A stretch of 64,000 bases of DNA from JACJVV01 sp047602755 (GCA_047602755.1 JBLKOM010000008.1:1-64000), one strand, 5' to 3'; positions 27,366 to 36,639 are shown, counted from the stretch's first letter. Numbers and translations: made by a program. The notes: generated by a model from the sequence alone, not told the origin.

Positions 27366-30110
27366 CTAAGAAACAATTAAACTTGGTTTACCAGGCATAG
27401 ACTGCTTTGCTTTTGTCTCATCACTTTCATCTGATTTAATTATTAAAACATCACAATCAAAAGCAGATTTTAGTTTATCAATATTAGAATTTAATATTTC
27501 ATACTCTCTTTTTTGAGATAAAACTACTAATGGAATTTTACTTTGATCTTTTACTAATCTTGGAACTAGTGAACTAATATCTTTCTTATAATCATTCATT
27601 GACGAATCTGAAAACACTTCTTTTAAAATATCTCCAATATTATGTGTCTTAGATAATGCTGTTTTAAAGATTTTAATGAAATTATATTTCCAATCTTCAG
27701 ATACAAATAAAACTATTTTCTGTGGAGAAGAAATTTTTACCATATCCAAAACTTTTCTGATATCAGAAATTGTTAAATCTATCATTTTTTGTGCATATTC
27801 AGCACTTTCATCTATTAGATTTTCTTGAAATTTTGGCCATTCTGCTAATGAACAATAACCTTCAAAATTAAAATGTTCCCACAATTCTTCACAAACATGA
27901 GGAATAATTGGAGATAATAACTTTAAAATATTAATAATACATTCTCCTAAAATAGATTTATTTGGATTAATTTTATTATAATCAATAAGATCATTAACAA
28001 AACTCATCATGTCACCAATAGCAATACTTACCCTAAATGAATCCATTTCAACTGAAACTTTCTTTATAGTTGTATTAAGACGAGATAAAATGTATTTATC
28101 TGAATCAGTCAATGAATTTAAATCAAACTTATTAAAATTTAAATCTAAAGTTTTTAAAGAATAAACACGTTTAACAAACCTATAACTACCTTCAACTCCT
28201 TTATCATTCCAATCAAGTTCTTTTTCAGGTAATGCAGTAAATAATATGAAATGTCTTACAGTATCAGGTCCATATTTTGATATAAAATCGCCCGGATCAA
28301 CAACATTACCTAAACTTTTTGACATCTTAGCACCATCTTTAATTACCATACCTTGAGTTAACAAACGCTTAAATGGTTCATCAAAATGAATTAAACCCAT
28401 ATCACGTAATGCTTTAGTAAAGAAACGTGCATAAATTAAATGCATACAAGCATGTTCAATGCCACCAATATATTGATCAACAGGCATCCAATAATTTGCT
28501 TGTTTTGTATCAAACATTTCTTTTCTTTCAGAATCTGTATATCTTAAAAAATACCAACTACTATCAATAAAAGTATCCATTGTATCTGTTTCACGCATTG
28601 CATCAGCTCCGCATTTTGGACATTTACAATTAACAAAACTAGTTGAAGTAGCTAAAGGATTACCACCTTTTGTAAAATCAACATCATCAGGTAGTTTTAC
28701 TGGAAGATTTTCTTCTAATTCAGGAACAGCACCACATTTTTCACAATTAATAATAGGTATAGGAGTCCCCCAATAACGTTGACGAGAAATCAACCAATCA
28801 CGTAACTTATAATTTACAGTTCGTTTACCCCAATTATTTTTTTCTATCCATTCTGAAATTTGTTTAATCGCATCTTTATTATGTAATCCATCAAATTCTC
28901 CCGAATTAACCATCTTACCTTCATCAACAAAGGCACGATTCATTTTTTCAACATTTAAATCCCATCCATCTAAAGGATTAATAACTATTCGCATAGGTAA
29001 ATTATATTTCTTAGCAAACTCAAAATCTCTTTGATCATGCGTAGGAACAGCCATTACTGCACCAGTCCCATAATCCATTAAAGCATAATCAGCAACCCAT
29101 AATGGTAACTTTTCACCATTCACAGGATTAATAAAATATTTTCCTAAAAAAACACCATTTTTTTCTTTACCCTCAGCCGTACGTTCAATAATTGATTTCT
29201 TTTTTACAGCTGAAATAAATTCTTTTACCTCTTTTTCATATTTAGTACCATTTGTCCATTCAATACATTTTGGATGCTCAGCAGCAAGAACAAGATAAGT
29301 AATACCAAAAACAGTGTCAGCTCGTGTTGTAAAAGTTTCAATTTCATCAATTTTTTTTCCATTCTCATCAACAACATCAAATTTAATAGTAGTTCCAAAA
29401 CTTTTACCTATCCAATTTTGTTGCATTATCCTTACTTTTTCAGGCCATTCTGTAAGTTTATCAATATCCGATAATAATTCTTCAGCATAATCTGTTATTT
29501 TTAGGTACCATTGAGAAAGCTCTTTAACTTCAACTTCAGTATCTGAATGCCTCCAACATTTACCATCATGAACTTGTTCATTAGCAAGAACTGTATTACA
29601 TTTAGAACACCAATTCACTAAACCTGTTTTTTTATATGCTAATCCTTTTTTAAGCATTTGAATAAAAAACCACTGATTCCAACGATAATAATTTGAATCA
29701 TGACTATAAAGATAACGAGACCAATCGTAACTAAAACCTAAACTTTTAAATTGAATAACCATCTCTTTCATACGCTTTTCAGTCCAATCACGAGGATGAG
29801 TATTGTTTTGAATTGCAGCATTTTCTGCAGGTAATCCAAAACTATCAAATCCCATAGGGTACAAAACATTAAATCCTTGCATCCGTTTAAAACGTGAAAA
29901 GCAATCACCTAAAGAATAATTCCTAGTATGGCCTATATGTAACCTCCCTGAAGGATATGGATACATCTCTAAACAATAAAACTTCTTTTTCTTTGAATCA
30001 TCTTCAGATTTAAAAATAGATTCGGATTCCCATTTAGCCTGCCATTTATCTGCGATAGTAAGTAATTCTGGAATTTGATTTTTAGTATGCTCTATATTAT
30101 TATCTTCCAT
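27366..30110 (-). CDS. leuS: Leucyl-tRNA synthetase, bacterial type
   Basis: A 914-residue class I synthetase with HIGH as RLHIGHTRNY, a CP1 editing domain (TRADTVFGITYLVLAAEHP, GTGAVMAVPTHDQRDFEF), zinc-like CxxC pairs and KMSKS in GAKMSKSLGNVVDP. The overall plan (CLEMYPYPSGRLHIGH, GFDSFGLPAENAA) is bacterial, not the archaeal/eukaryotic LeuRS, although tyrS and trpS nearby are archaeal. The ATG at 30110 replaces a TTG at 30125. Transfer from bacteria is the likely origin; the final region is diverged and longer than usual. Confidence 0.93.
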   Translation of the reverse strand: MEDNNIEHTKNQIPELLTIADKWQAKWESESIFKSEDDSKKKKFYCLEMYPYPSGRLHIGHTRNYSLGDCFSRFKRMQGFNVLYPMGFDSFGLPAENAAIQNNTHPRDWTEKRMKEMVIQFKSLGFSYDWSRYLYSHDSNYYRWNQWFFIQMLKKGLAYKKTGLVNWCSKCNTVLANEQVHDGKCWRHSDTEVEVKELSQWYLKITDYAEELLSDIDKLTEWPEKVRIMQQNWIGKSFGTTIKFDVVDENGKKIDEIETFTTRADTVFGITYLVLAAEHPKCIEWTNGTKYEKEVKEFISAVKKKSIIERTAEGKEKNGVFLGKYFINPVNGEKLPLWVADYALMDYGTGAVMAVPTHDQRDFEFAKKYNLPMRIVINPLDGWDLNVEKMNRAFVDEGKMVNSGEFDGLHNKDAIKQISEWIEKNNWGKRTVNYKLRDWLISRQRYWGTPIPIINCEKCGAVPELEENLPVKLPDDVDFTKGGNPLATSTSFVNCKCPKCGADAMRETDTMDTFIDSSWYFLRYTDSERKEMFDTKQANYWMPVDQYIGGIEHACMHLIYARFFTKALRDMGLIHFDEPFKRLLTQGMVIKDGAKMSKSLGNVVDPGDFISKYGPDTVRHFILFTALPEKELDWNDKGVEGSYRFVKRVYSLKTLDLNFNKFDLNSLTDSDKYILSRLNTTIKKVSVEMDSFRVSIAIGDMMSFVNDLIDYNKINPNKSILGECIINILKLLSPIIPHVCEELWEHFNFEGYCSLAEWPKFQENLIDESAEYAQKMIDLTISDIRKVLDMVKISSPQKIVLFVSEDWKYNFIKIFKTALSKTHNIGDILKEVFSDSSMNDYKKDISSLVPRLVKDQSKIPLVVLSQKREYEILNSNIDKLKSAFDCDVLIIKSDESDETKAKQSMPGKPSLIVS

Positions 30111-30304
30111 ATAAATAAAAAACAAAGAGTAATTTAAAAAAGTTATTTAAAATATAAGTTTATATTTGATTAATAATAATACTGGTTCAAAGAACTATAA
30201 AATGCCCTAAATTAAATAATCAAAAAAGATATAAATAAAAATTTCAAAAAATAATTAAATAAATTATAACTATAGTTCTATGTAAAGATTTAAAATTACT
30301 AAAA
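30111..30304. other. Intergenic region
   Basis: About 190 bp of A/T-rich sequence between leuS and the HExxH gene, with TATA-like elements but no recognisable RNA or small gene. Confidence 0.5.
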
Positions 30305-31336
30305 TTAATGTCGTGATTTAATTCTCTTAAGTAAATCAACATAATAATTCTGATAAAACATTATATTCTTAACTCGGAATAAAGAGCATGCCTTATTATA
30401 TTCTTTAAGAAAATCATTAATGCTAATTTCATTTAACTCAGAAAATATTTTCATGCATTCCTTATCATAAACACATCTAATTCGTAATTTTGAGATATTG
30501 AAATAATGACCTAATTGATCAACTTGAATTTCAGATTTATTAAAAAAATTATTGTGATATATAGAAAATAATTTATTTTTACAATACAGTTTTGATAATA
30601 AAATTAAAGAAAACATTTGTGCTCCAGTAATATGAACACAATTAGATTCAAGTATTTTTTCAAACTCTTTATAAATCGGTTTTTTCGAATGTACACATTT
30701 TTCTAAAAATTTTTTGACTCTTTTCTGACTAGAATAATTAGTAATAAAAGTGGAATTAACTAAAAGTTGACTTGAAAGTTGTGCTGGTCCCTCAATAACT
30801 AATAAATAGAAAATAGCTGTTATAAAAAACCTATTTGGATGTAGTTTTGATTGCGTAATATGATACTTTTTATTAATACCTAATTTTTTTTGTATCCTTT
30901 CAATTTTTTTAATAATTTTATATTGAGAATGATGATATATTTCATGAAACATCATAGAATAAAAAGCCCTTCCAGTCTCTTCAAGACAATATTCTAAAGA
31001 TACGTTATTAATACAGCATTCAAAAAAAATACTATTTGGACCTGACTTTTCATAATCATATGAAAAAGGAGCCTTTCTATTTTTAACAAAAGAAATATGA
31101 ATAAAAATATTTTCTGCAGAGAATAATAAAGGAAAATCATTTATTAAACGTTCTAAAGAAGAATGAATCTCATTTTGATATCTAGTTATCACTTCATTTA
31201 GAGATACAATCCAACTCAAATCAGAACGAGACCTAATTTTATTTGAAACTTTTAATCGGGGTAAAGTATTAAACAAAAGTTTATACTGAATTTCTAACTT
31301 TTTACCTTTAATATTAAGTATATAAAAATTTTCCAT
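30305..31336 (-). CDS. HExxH motif protein, putative gluzincin-like
   Basis: A 343-residue protein of unknown family. HEIYH at 131-135 sits in a helix after FYSMMF, and a Glu in VIEGPAQ (E182) lies about 47 residues later in a second helix, the spacing and context of a third zinc ligand in gluzincins. No signal peptide or membrane helix is evident, so it would act in the cytoplasm. The C-terminal third is helical and Cys/Lys-rich. The start has GAGGTTAAT 5-6 bp upstream. Catalytic activity is inferred only from the motif. Confidence 0.6.
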   Translation of the reverse strand: MENFYILNIKGKKLEIQYKLLFNTLPRLKVSNKIRSRSDLSWIVSLNEVITRYQNEIHSSLERLINDFPLLFSAENIFIHISFVKNRKAPFSYDYEKSGPNSIFFECCINNVSLEYCLEETGRAFYSMMFHEIYHHSQYKIIKKIERIQKKLGINKKYHITQSKLHPNRFFITAIFYLLVIEGPAQLSSQLLVNSTFITNYSSQKRVKKFLEKCVHSKKPIYKEFEKILESNCVHITGAQMFSLILLSKLYCKNKLFSIYHNNFFNKSEIQVDQLGHYFNISKLRIRCVYDKECMKIFSELNEISINDFLKEYNKACSLFRVKNIMFYQNYYVDLLKRIKSRH

Positions 31337-31504
31337 ATATTAATTAACCTCATAATAATATATTTTTGCTCTTAAACAAAATTTTACAACAAATTAATTA
31401 TTGTATTATTCTTTAAACATTTATCTATAAAAAATAAATCTAATTTATCAATTATAATGAACATATAGAATTTAAAATTATTTAAAAACCTTACTCAGAA
31501 AAAT

Positions 31505-31696
31505 TCATTCTTGTACTATTTTTAATTTTTTTATTTTTGCATCAGATGAACGCAGATTTACTAATTTATATTTAGAAATACTTTTACTTTCAGCATACTT
31601 TTTTGCAGATTCTTCTGTTTTAAAAGTTTTAGGTCTAACTACTTTTTTATTTCGTGATTTTCTATATCGATATTCTCTATCATCTCTTACGCTCAT
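31505..31696 (-). CDS. Small basic protein downstream of rpoN
   Basis: A 63-residue basic protein with FKTEESAKKYAESKSISKYKLVN, reminiscent of small SPOR-like or ribosome-associated folds but not assignable. It sits about 40 bp after rpoN, where rpoK often lies in archaea, yet it lacks rpoK motifs. Probably on the ribosomal protein transcript. Confidence 0.6.
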   Translation of the reverse strand: MSVRDDREYRYRKSRNKKVVRPKTFKTEESAKKYAESKSISKYKLVNLRSSDAKIKKLKIVQE

Positions 31697-31738
31697 TTTT
31701 ATAAACCTTTCAACAATCCTTTAATAAACTTTCAATAA

Positions 31739-31936
31739 TCAAAATTTCTTAAACTGTGCAGCAGTATCAATAAGTTCAACATGACCTAAAAATAAAGATC
31801 TACAACAAAAGTTTTCAATTTCTAAATCATCAAGAACCTTCTTTCGATCTTCTCCTTTATCTACACGTTTCTTATATTCTTCCCATTTCTGTGCTACTGG
31901 TCTTCCACATGAAAAACATCTTATAGGAATTATCAT
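31739..31936 (-). CDS. rpoN: RNA polymerase subunit N (Rpb10-like)
   Basis: A 65-residue zinc-binding subunit with PIRCFSCGRPVA at the start and NFCCRSLFLGHVELID near 42-57, the CxxC...CC zinc site. The ATG at 31936 with GAGGTG upstream is chosen; the longer frame starting at 31990 merely overlaps rps9. Standard place after rps9 in the archaeal operon. Confidence 0.95.
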   Translation of the reverse strand: MIIPIRCFSCGRPVAQKWEEYKKRVDKGEDRKKVLDDLEIENFCCRSLFLGHVELIDTAAQFKKF

Positions 31937-31946
31937 TATTACACCT

Positions 31947-32339
31947 CTACCTGTAAGATTTCTGTCGTTTAGCCCTTGCTTTAGAATCATTAGGCTTACA
32001 AACTTCTTTTCTTCTTACATCTGCAACAAGCAATTGCCTGTCATAATTTAAATATACTTTTTCAAGTTTATTATTATATTCAACTAATGCTCTAGCTATT
32101 GCTAATCTTATAGCTTCTGCTTGACTACTAATTCCGCCACCACTAACTTTAACACTAATATTCACTTTATCAACAACATCAGCTGCAAGATCTAAGGGTT
32201 CCATAATTTTAGATTTAAGCATTAAAGGATGATAATTATCTAAAAGAACCGAATTAACACGAATAATTCCTTGTCCATCAGTTAGCTTTGCTCTTGCTAT
32301 TGCATTTTTTCTTTTTCCTGAAGTAATTATAACTTTCAT
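31947..32339 (-). CDS. rps9: Ribosomal protein S9 (uS9)
   Basis: A 130-residue protein with SGKRKNAIARAKL at the start, the conserved GGGISSQAEAIRLAIARAL core and the basic KARAKRQKSYR tail that reaches the P-site tRNA. The ATG overlaps the stop of rpl13 by 4 bp. Confidence 0.96.
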   Translation of the reverse strand: MKVIITSGKRKNAIARAKLTDGQGIIRVNSVLLDNYHPLMLKSKIMEPLDLAADVVDKVNISVKVSGGGISSQAEAIRLAIARALVEYNNKLEKVYLNYDRQLLVADVRRKEVCKPNDSKARAKRQKSYR

Positions 32340-32740
32340 TTGTTTCCACCAATATATTTACAAATTTCTTCAATTTTTACTGCATTAACTCGTAATTCTG
32401 ATTGAGCCACTTTTTCAGCAGGTTTTCCTTCAAACTTAGCTGGAACACCTTTATAACACTTTATTCTTTCAAAGGCTTCTCTTCCTTTAGCCTGTTTATA
32501 TGGTAACATTCCACGTAGTAATCTTTTAACAAATTTTTCTGGATTAACAGAATAAAAAGGACCTTTTTGAGGGACACCTATTTTTTTAAGTCTCATGTAT
32601 TTAGCAAAAACTACTTCAGCTTTACCTGAAATCAATATTTTTTCACAATTAATAATATCAATTGCTTCTCCTAAAAGTGCTTTTTTAGCAACTACTGTAC
32701 CTAGTCGACCAAAAACCGCATTTTCTCCGTCTATTATCAT
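32336..32740 (-). CDS. rpl13: Ribosomal protein L13 (uL13)
   Basis: A 134-residue protein with the archaeal start IIDGENAVFGRLGTVVAK, the GPFYSVNPEKFVKRLLRGMLPYK core and AFERIKCYKGVP. Its translation is coupled to rps9 by overlap; it lies 67 bp downstream of rpl18e. Confidence 0.96.
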   Translation of the reverse strand: MIIDGENAVFGRLGTVVAKKALLGEAIDIINCEKILISGKAEVVFAKYMRLKKIGVPQKGPFYSVNPEKFVKRLLRGMLPYKQAKGREAFERIKCYKGVPAKFEGKPAEKVAQSELRVNAVKIEEICKYIGGNK

Positions 32741-32807
32741 TTTTTTATTTTTTATTATTATTTTCTTTATTTTTTATTAACATTAGGATAAATAATATAT
32801 TATTTAC

Positions 32808-33170
32808 TTAACCAACTAACTTGATTCCTTTTCCTTTTGGATTACTTTTTAATAATTCAGCAATAGTTATTACAGTACCATTTGCATGTGATATTTTTTC
32901 AATTGCATTTTTTGAAAAAGTAAAAGCTGCAACTTTAACTTTATGATCTATTTCACCTGCAGATAAAACCTTACCTGGAATTACTATAATATCATTATCT
33001 TTTGTAACACGATTAATTCTTGAAAGATTTACAACTCTTCTTTGACGAGTTGGTTTAGATAAATCTAATGCTACTCTTTTCCAAATATTAGATTTCTCAG
33101 TACTAGAAACTTGCTTAAGTGTTTTTATCAGCACTTGCAATTCTTCATTTGTACTATATGATTTTCTCAT
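32808..33170 (-). CDS. rpl18e: Ribosomal protein L18e (eL18)
   Basis: A 120-residue archaeal/eukaryotic protein with NIWKRVALDLSKPTRQRRVVNLSRI and VIPGKVLSAGEIDHKVKVAAFTFS, ending in KSNPKGKGIKLVG. Usual place between rpoD and rpl13. Confidence 0.95.
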   Translation of the reverse strand: MRKSYSTNEELQVLIKTLKQVSSTEKSNIWKRVALDLSKPTRQRRVVNLSRINRVTKDNDIIVIPGKVLSAGEIDHKVKVAAFTFSKNAIEKISHANGTVITIAELLKSNPKGKGIKLVG

Positions 33171-33247
33171 TTTATGATTTTTTAGTTTGTTTCTTTTTTA
33201 AGTTTGATATTTTTATTAATTATTTATAAATAAATAATCTTTAATTT

Positions 33248-34039
33248 TTACACTTTCTGCAATTGTGAAGCTAAATCATTTAATCTATCTTTCAAACAAT
33301 CAACAGCAGTAGACATTAATTCTTTAGGATTTAACTGCCCAAATGACTCTACTGTAAAAACATAATCATTCTCAGCCATAGATACTTCAACTCCTGGAAC
33401 AATTTCTTCACCTACAAAAGCATCAAAATATGTAGTTGTAGCCAATTTTTCTTCATCAATAGAAATTTTTCCATTAGAAACTTTTAAAGCTGAATTCTCT
33501 GGTAACTTATTTTTAAGATTTTCAACATCCACTTTTGGATTTGATTTAATAATAGGCATGTTTTTGTAGAAAACAATTCCAGGTGACCATTTCATATGAT
33601 CTTTACCTAATCCTAATATTGCCGTAGCTTCAAACTCTAATTCTTGACCTTTAATTAACTTAACAATAGGAATATTATCATATACTGGGGAGATCCCTGG
33701 ATCTGAAGATTTAATGTCACTTGAATATACTGTTTTTGGACCTTTAACTTTTAATGAAAGTTTAACAGAACATTTCATTTTTTCAATATCTTCAGGAGTT
33801 TTAATTAATTCATAGTTTTTTAAATCAGTAGTCAAAGGAATCAAACCAAGTCTATGAGCCAATAATTCATCATACAAAACCGATGAATTTTTTCTAATTT
33901 CAACATTTTCTATAGCCATAGTTGGAACTAAACTAATTGCACTTCTTCTCAAAGCGTTTAGCATATACACATCGCTTGACTTTATAGACAAACAATACCT
34001 TGTTTTACTTTGGTTTTTATGAATTAAGTTTATTTGCAT
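33248..34039 (-). CDS. rpoD: RNA polymerase subunit D (Rpb3-like)
   Basis: A 263-residue assembly subunit with the dimerisation motif LNALRRSAISLVPTMAIE and LLAHRLGLIPL near the start, and SFGQLNPKELMSTAVDCLKD at the C-terminus. The ferredoxin-like Cys cluster found in some archaeal D subunits is absent; only a single Cys remains near KCSVKLSL. GAGG precedes the ATG. Confidence 0.95.
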   Translation of the reverse strand: MQINLIHKNQSKTRYCLSIKSSDVYMLNALRRSAISLVPTMAIENVEIRKNSSVLYDELLAHRLGLIPLTTDLKNYELIKTPEDIEKMKCSVKLSLKVKGPKTVYSSDIKSSDPGISPVYDNIPIVKLIKGQELEFEATAILGLGKDHMKWSPGIVFYKNMPIIKSNPKVDVENLKNKLPENSALKVSNGKISIDEEKLATTTYFDAFVGEEIVPGVEVSMAENDYVFTVESFGQLNPKELMSTAVDCLKDRLNDLASQLQKV

Positions 34040-34048
34040 TTTTTGCCT

Positions 34049-34579
34049 CTATACTCTTCTTCCACGTCTACCGCCTTTCATTCTACATCTATCATGAGGG
34101 ATTGGCGTAACATCCTCAATTGTTCCAATTCTTAGACCCATTCTTGATAAAGCCCTCATTGCAGCTTGTGCACCTGGACCAGGATTGTTTGGTCCATTGT
34201 GTCCGCCAGGAGCCTTTACTTTAACATGAATAGCATTAATTCCTTTTTCACGAGCTGTTTGTGCAGCTTTTTTAGCTGAAACCATTGCAGCAGTTGGTGA
34301 ACTTTCCATTCTATCACTCTTAACAACTTGCCCACCTGAAACTCTTGCAATGCTTTCTGTTCCAGTTATATCAGTAATATGAATAATCGTATTATTATAC
34401 GAACTATAAATATGAGCAATACCCCATTTCAAATTTGAATAATCTCTTCTTTCCCTAAACTTTCGTTCAGGCCTAGAATCTGATTTATTAAATCTATTAG
34501 GTCGTGCAGTTGATTTCCCATCTGATTTTGCAGATTCTGAGTCAGATTTTTTATTATCATCAATTTTTTTAATTGCCAT
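34049..34579 (-). CDS. rps11: Ribosomal protein S11 (uS11)
   Basis: A 176-residue protein. The conserved core begins near residue 48 (WGIAHIYSSYNNTIIHITDITG) and ends in PHDRCRMKGGRRGRRV. A Lys/Ser/Asp/Arg-rich N-terminal extension of about 45 residues precedes it, longer than in most archaea. It starts 3 bp after the rps4 stop. Confidence 0.95.
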   Translation of the reverse strand: MAIKKIDDNKKSDSESAKSDGKSTARPNRFNKSDSRPERKFRERRDYSNLKWGIAHIYSSYNNTIIHITDITGTESIARVSGGQVVKSDRMESSPTAAMVSAKKAAQTAREKGINAIHVKVKAPGGHNGPNNPGPGAQAAMRALSRMGLRIGTIEDVTPIPHDRCRMKGGRRGRRV

Positions 34580-34581
34580 TT

Positions 34582-35199
34582 TTATTTTTTATTTTTTGCT
34601 TTTTCTTTTGAATTATTGTTAAACCTTGTAGGCTTTCTTCCACGTCGTGTTTCTTTTTTAACTTCTCTTACTTTAACTTTTTTCTCAATAAAAACACGCT
34701 CAGGATGGTCAGCTTCTGCAAGAGATGAATTTGGTACAAAAGTAATCATAGATTCTTCACTTTTTTTTACTAAATATGAAGGAGAAGATAATTTCTTTCC
34801 ATTAACTTTAATATGGCCATGCGATATAAATTGCCTTGACTGACTAATAGACCGAGCAAACCCTAATCGGAAAACTATTGTTTGTAATCTTCGCTCAAGG
34901 ACATCTTTTTGAGTTAATGTTAAAACATCACTTAAAACTGATGCTTCAGTCAATAGACCTAATGATCGTAATTTAACTAAAAACTGATCTGCCTCTTTAG
35001 CAGATTGAGTTGTTGTTGATGAAATTGCAACTTTAGCTTGATTTTTAAATTTTGCAAGTTTTGATGAAATAATCCACAATTCTCGTTTATTTTTCAAACC
35101 ATATTCACGTATAAGTTCTTTTTCTTCAGGAATTCTATCCTTTTCCCACTTATGTGCAGGAGACTGATACTTTTTTCTGAATTTTTTTATATTTCCCAT
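34582..35199 (-). CDS. rps4: Ribosomal protein S4 (uS4)
   Basis: A 205-residue protein with the archaeal start region SPAHKWEKDRIPEEKELIREYGLKN-like, an S4 RNA-binding domain (LQTIVFRLGFARSISQSRQFISHGHI) and a basic tail. Translationally close to rps11 and 52 bp downstream of rps13. Confidence 0.96.
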   Translation of the reverse strand: MGNIKKFRKKYQSPAHKWEKDRIPEEKELIREYGLKNKRELWIISSKLAKFKNQAKVAISSTTTQSAKEADQFLVKLRSLGLLTEASVLSDVLTLTQKDVLERRLQTIVFRLGFARSISQSRQFISHGHIKVNGKKLSSPSYLVKKSEESMITFVPNSSLAEADHPERVFIEKKVKVREVKKETRRGRKPTRFNNNSKEKAKNKK

Positions 35200-35251
35200 T
35201 TTATCACAATTTTTTTATTATTATCTCTGAATACTAATTAATACTGTATAT

Positions 35252-35716
35252 CTATCTTTTAACTTTAGATTTACTTACTGAAGCTGCTTTTCCTTTATTT
35301 CTTCTAAAATTAGACTTAGTTCTTTGACCACGCACAGGTAATCTTGCACCATGTCTCATTCCTCGATATGTTTTAATTTTTTGCATATGCTTTATATCAT
35401 TACTCTGAATAAAATCTAGATCACTTGTTAGTAAATGTTGATCTGTTCCTTCATTAGGATCATTTCTTCGATTTAATAACCATGTTGGAATTCCAAACTT
35501 TAAAGGATTTTTAACAACATCATTTAATTTTACAATTTCATCATCAGAAAGGTTACCAGCTTTAGTGCTAGGATTAACTTTAACAGCTAAACATGCTGCT
35601 CGTGAAAACATTTTACCAACACCCTTAATTTTATTCATTGCAGTAGCAATAGGCTTATCACCATTAAGGTCAGTATTATGTATACGAATTATATATCTTT
35701 TCTTTTCATCTGCCAT
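35252..35716 (-). CDS. rps13: Ribosomal protein S13 (uS13)
   Basis: A 154-residue protein with IIRIHNTDLNGDKPIATAM at the start, the helix-hairpin-helix region IKGVGKMFSRAACLA, and RGMRHGARLPVRGQRTKSN near the end. First gene of the ribosomal/RNA polymerase operon. Confidence 0.96.
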   Translation of the reverse strand: MADEKKRYIIRIHNTDLNGDKPIATAMNKIKGVGKMFSRAACLAVKVNPSTKAGNLSDDEIVKLNDVVKNPLKFGIPTWLLNRRNDPNEGTDQHLLTSDLDFIQSNDIKHMQKIKTYRGMRHGARLPVRGQRTKSNFRRNKGKAASVSKSKVKR

Positions 35717-35809
35717 TTTTTATTAAGTCCTAGAACACGCAATTATTAAAACCCTAAAAGCGCGTTAACTCGGGCTATGTTTATAGTAAATCCCGTTCAG
35801 TTTATAAAT
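35717..35809 (-). promoter_or_regulatory. Promoter and leader of the rps13 operon
   Basis: ATTTATAAA at 35800-35809 places a start near 35776, leaving a leader of about 60 nt before the rps13 ATG. The stretch just upstream holds an ACGGG/CCCGA pair and a second TATA-like CTATAAAC at 35779-35788. The leader is richer in G and C than its surroundings, so a regulatory role in ribosomal protein control is possible. Confidence 0.45.
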
Positions 35810-35947
35810 ATTGCGTATTAACTAAAATCCCATAAACTGATCAAAAATATCAATAATTTCCAAAAAAATACAAAATAAATACAAAATATGAAACAAATTT
35901 ATACAAATTCAAAATATATATAAATCCATAACTTGACTCAGATTAAT

Positions 35948-36367
35948 ATGACAGAAAATTTAAGACAATGGTATCTCTTTTACAGAAAAAATAGAGATTT
36001 AATGCTTAGAAAAATTGAAAATTTAGAAGAAAAAGAGAATATTATAATTATTAATAATAAAGACGGAACAAAAGAGATTTGTATAGTAGAGGAAATATCT
36101 TCATCATATTCACAAATCCTAAAAAAATATAATAAAACCGATAGATTATTTATTATTACTTTGAATAAAAAATCAAATATAGAGCTAATGATTAAAGAAT
36201 GGGATGATATCATTGAATATTCTGGTTTAACTATGATGTTTGTAAACCCAAATATTACAAATGACAATAAATGGATACTAAAACCAGCAGTACATAATAA
36301 AATAACTGAAAGAGAAGTTCTAAAGACTGGAATTTATAGTTTATCTGAAAATATTGAATTATGTTAA
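35948..36367 (+). CDS. Unknown soluble protein, leaderless
   Basis: A 139-residue protein with MTENLRQWYLFYRKNRDLMLRK at the start (helical), then a mixed alpha/beta domain with IVEEISSSYSQIL and RLFIITLNKK. No recognised motif. An ATATATAAAT box near 35914-35924 lies about 28 bp before the ATG at 35948. Divergent from rps13. Confidence 0.6.
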   Translation: MTENLRQWYLFYRKNRDLMLRKIENLEEKENIIIINNKDGTKEICIVEEISSSYSQILKKYNKTDRLFIITLNKKSNIELMIKEWDDIIEYSGLTMMFVNPNITNDNKWILKPAVHNKITEREVLKTGIYSLSENIELC

Positions 36368-36450
36368 TAGTATAAATAAAACATTAATTCACATTTTTCT
36401 AAAACCTAAACATATTTACATTAAACAAATCCTATTTTAAATTCAACAAT

Positions 36451-36459
36451 ATTTATAAA
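36451..36459 (+). promoter_or_regulatory. TATA box for a candidate ncRNA
   Basis: ATTTATAAA on the plus strand, predicting transcription from about 36480, with no open reading frame of note downstream until 36640. Confidence 0.5.
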
Positions 36460-36479
36460 TCTACAGTAGAATTAAATAT

Positions 36480-36590
36480 ATAGCATAATAGACATTCCGT
36501 GTCCTGCAAGGCAGTTCAAAGGGGGTCCAAAAATATACACAAGGGTTCTTACCCAGAATATTTCAATCCCTATACTTGTCTTGGATAAAA
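36480..36590 (+). ncRNA. Candidate structured RNA, unassigned
   Basis: A GC-richer island about 110 nt long between its own TATA box (36451-36459) and that of the next gene (36599-36607). Visible stems: GACA/TGTC (36491-36494 with 36500-36503), CTGC/GCAG (36504-36507 with 36511-36514), ACAAG/CTTGT (36539-36543 with 36575-36579) enclosing GGG/CCC, and an outer CCAA/TTGG (36527-36530 with 36581-36584). An internal loop of 8 nt on one side of the CCAA/ACAAG helix recalls an H/ACA-guide pocket, but no clear ACA box or K-turn is seen. It is not a tRNA. Confidence 0.5.
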
Positions 36591-36598
36591 TGGAAATG

Positions 36599-36607
36599 TT
36601 TATAAAT
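36599..36607 (+). promoter_or_regulatory. TATA box of the PRC-barrel gene
   Basis: TTTATAAAT about 40 bp before the ATG at 36640, placing the transcript start just upstream of its GGTGAT ribosome site and separating this gene from the ncRNA candidate. Confidence 0.5.
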
Positions 36608-36639
36608 GCTATTTTTCATGTAAAATAAGGTGATTATAA

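Noticed and set aside
36480..36590. tRNA, possibly intron-containing
   Set aside because: No 7-bp acceptor stem, D-arm or T-arm can be formed on either strand; the TTTCAATCC block has no flanking T stem.
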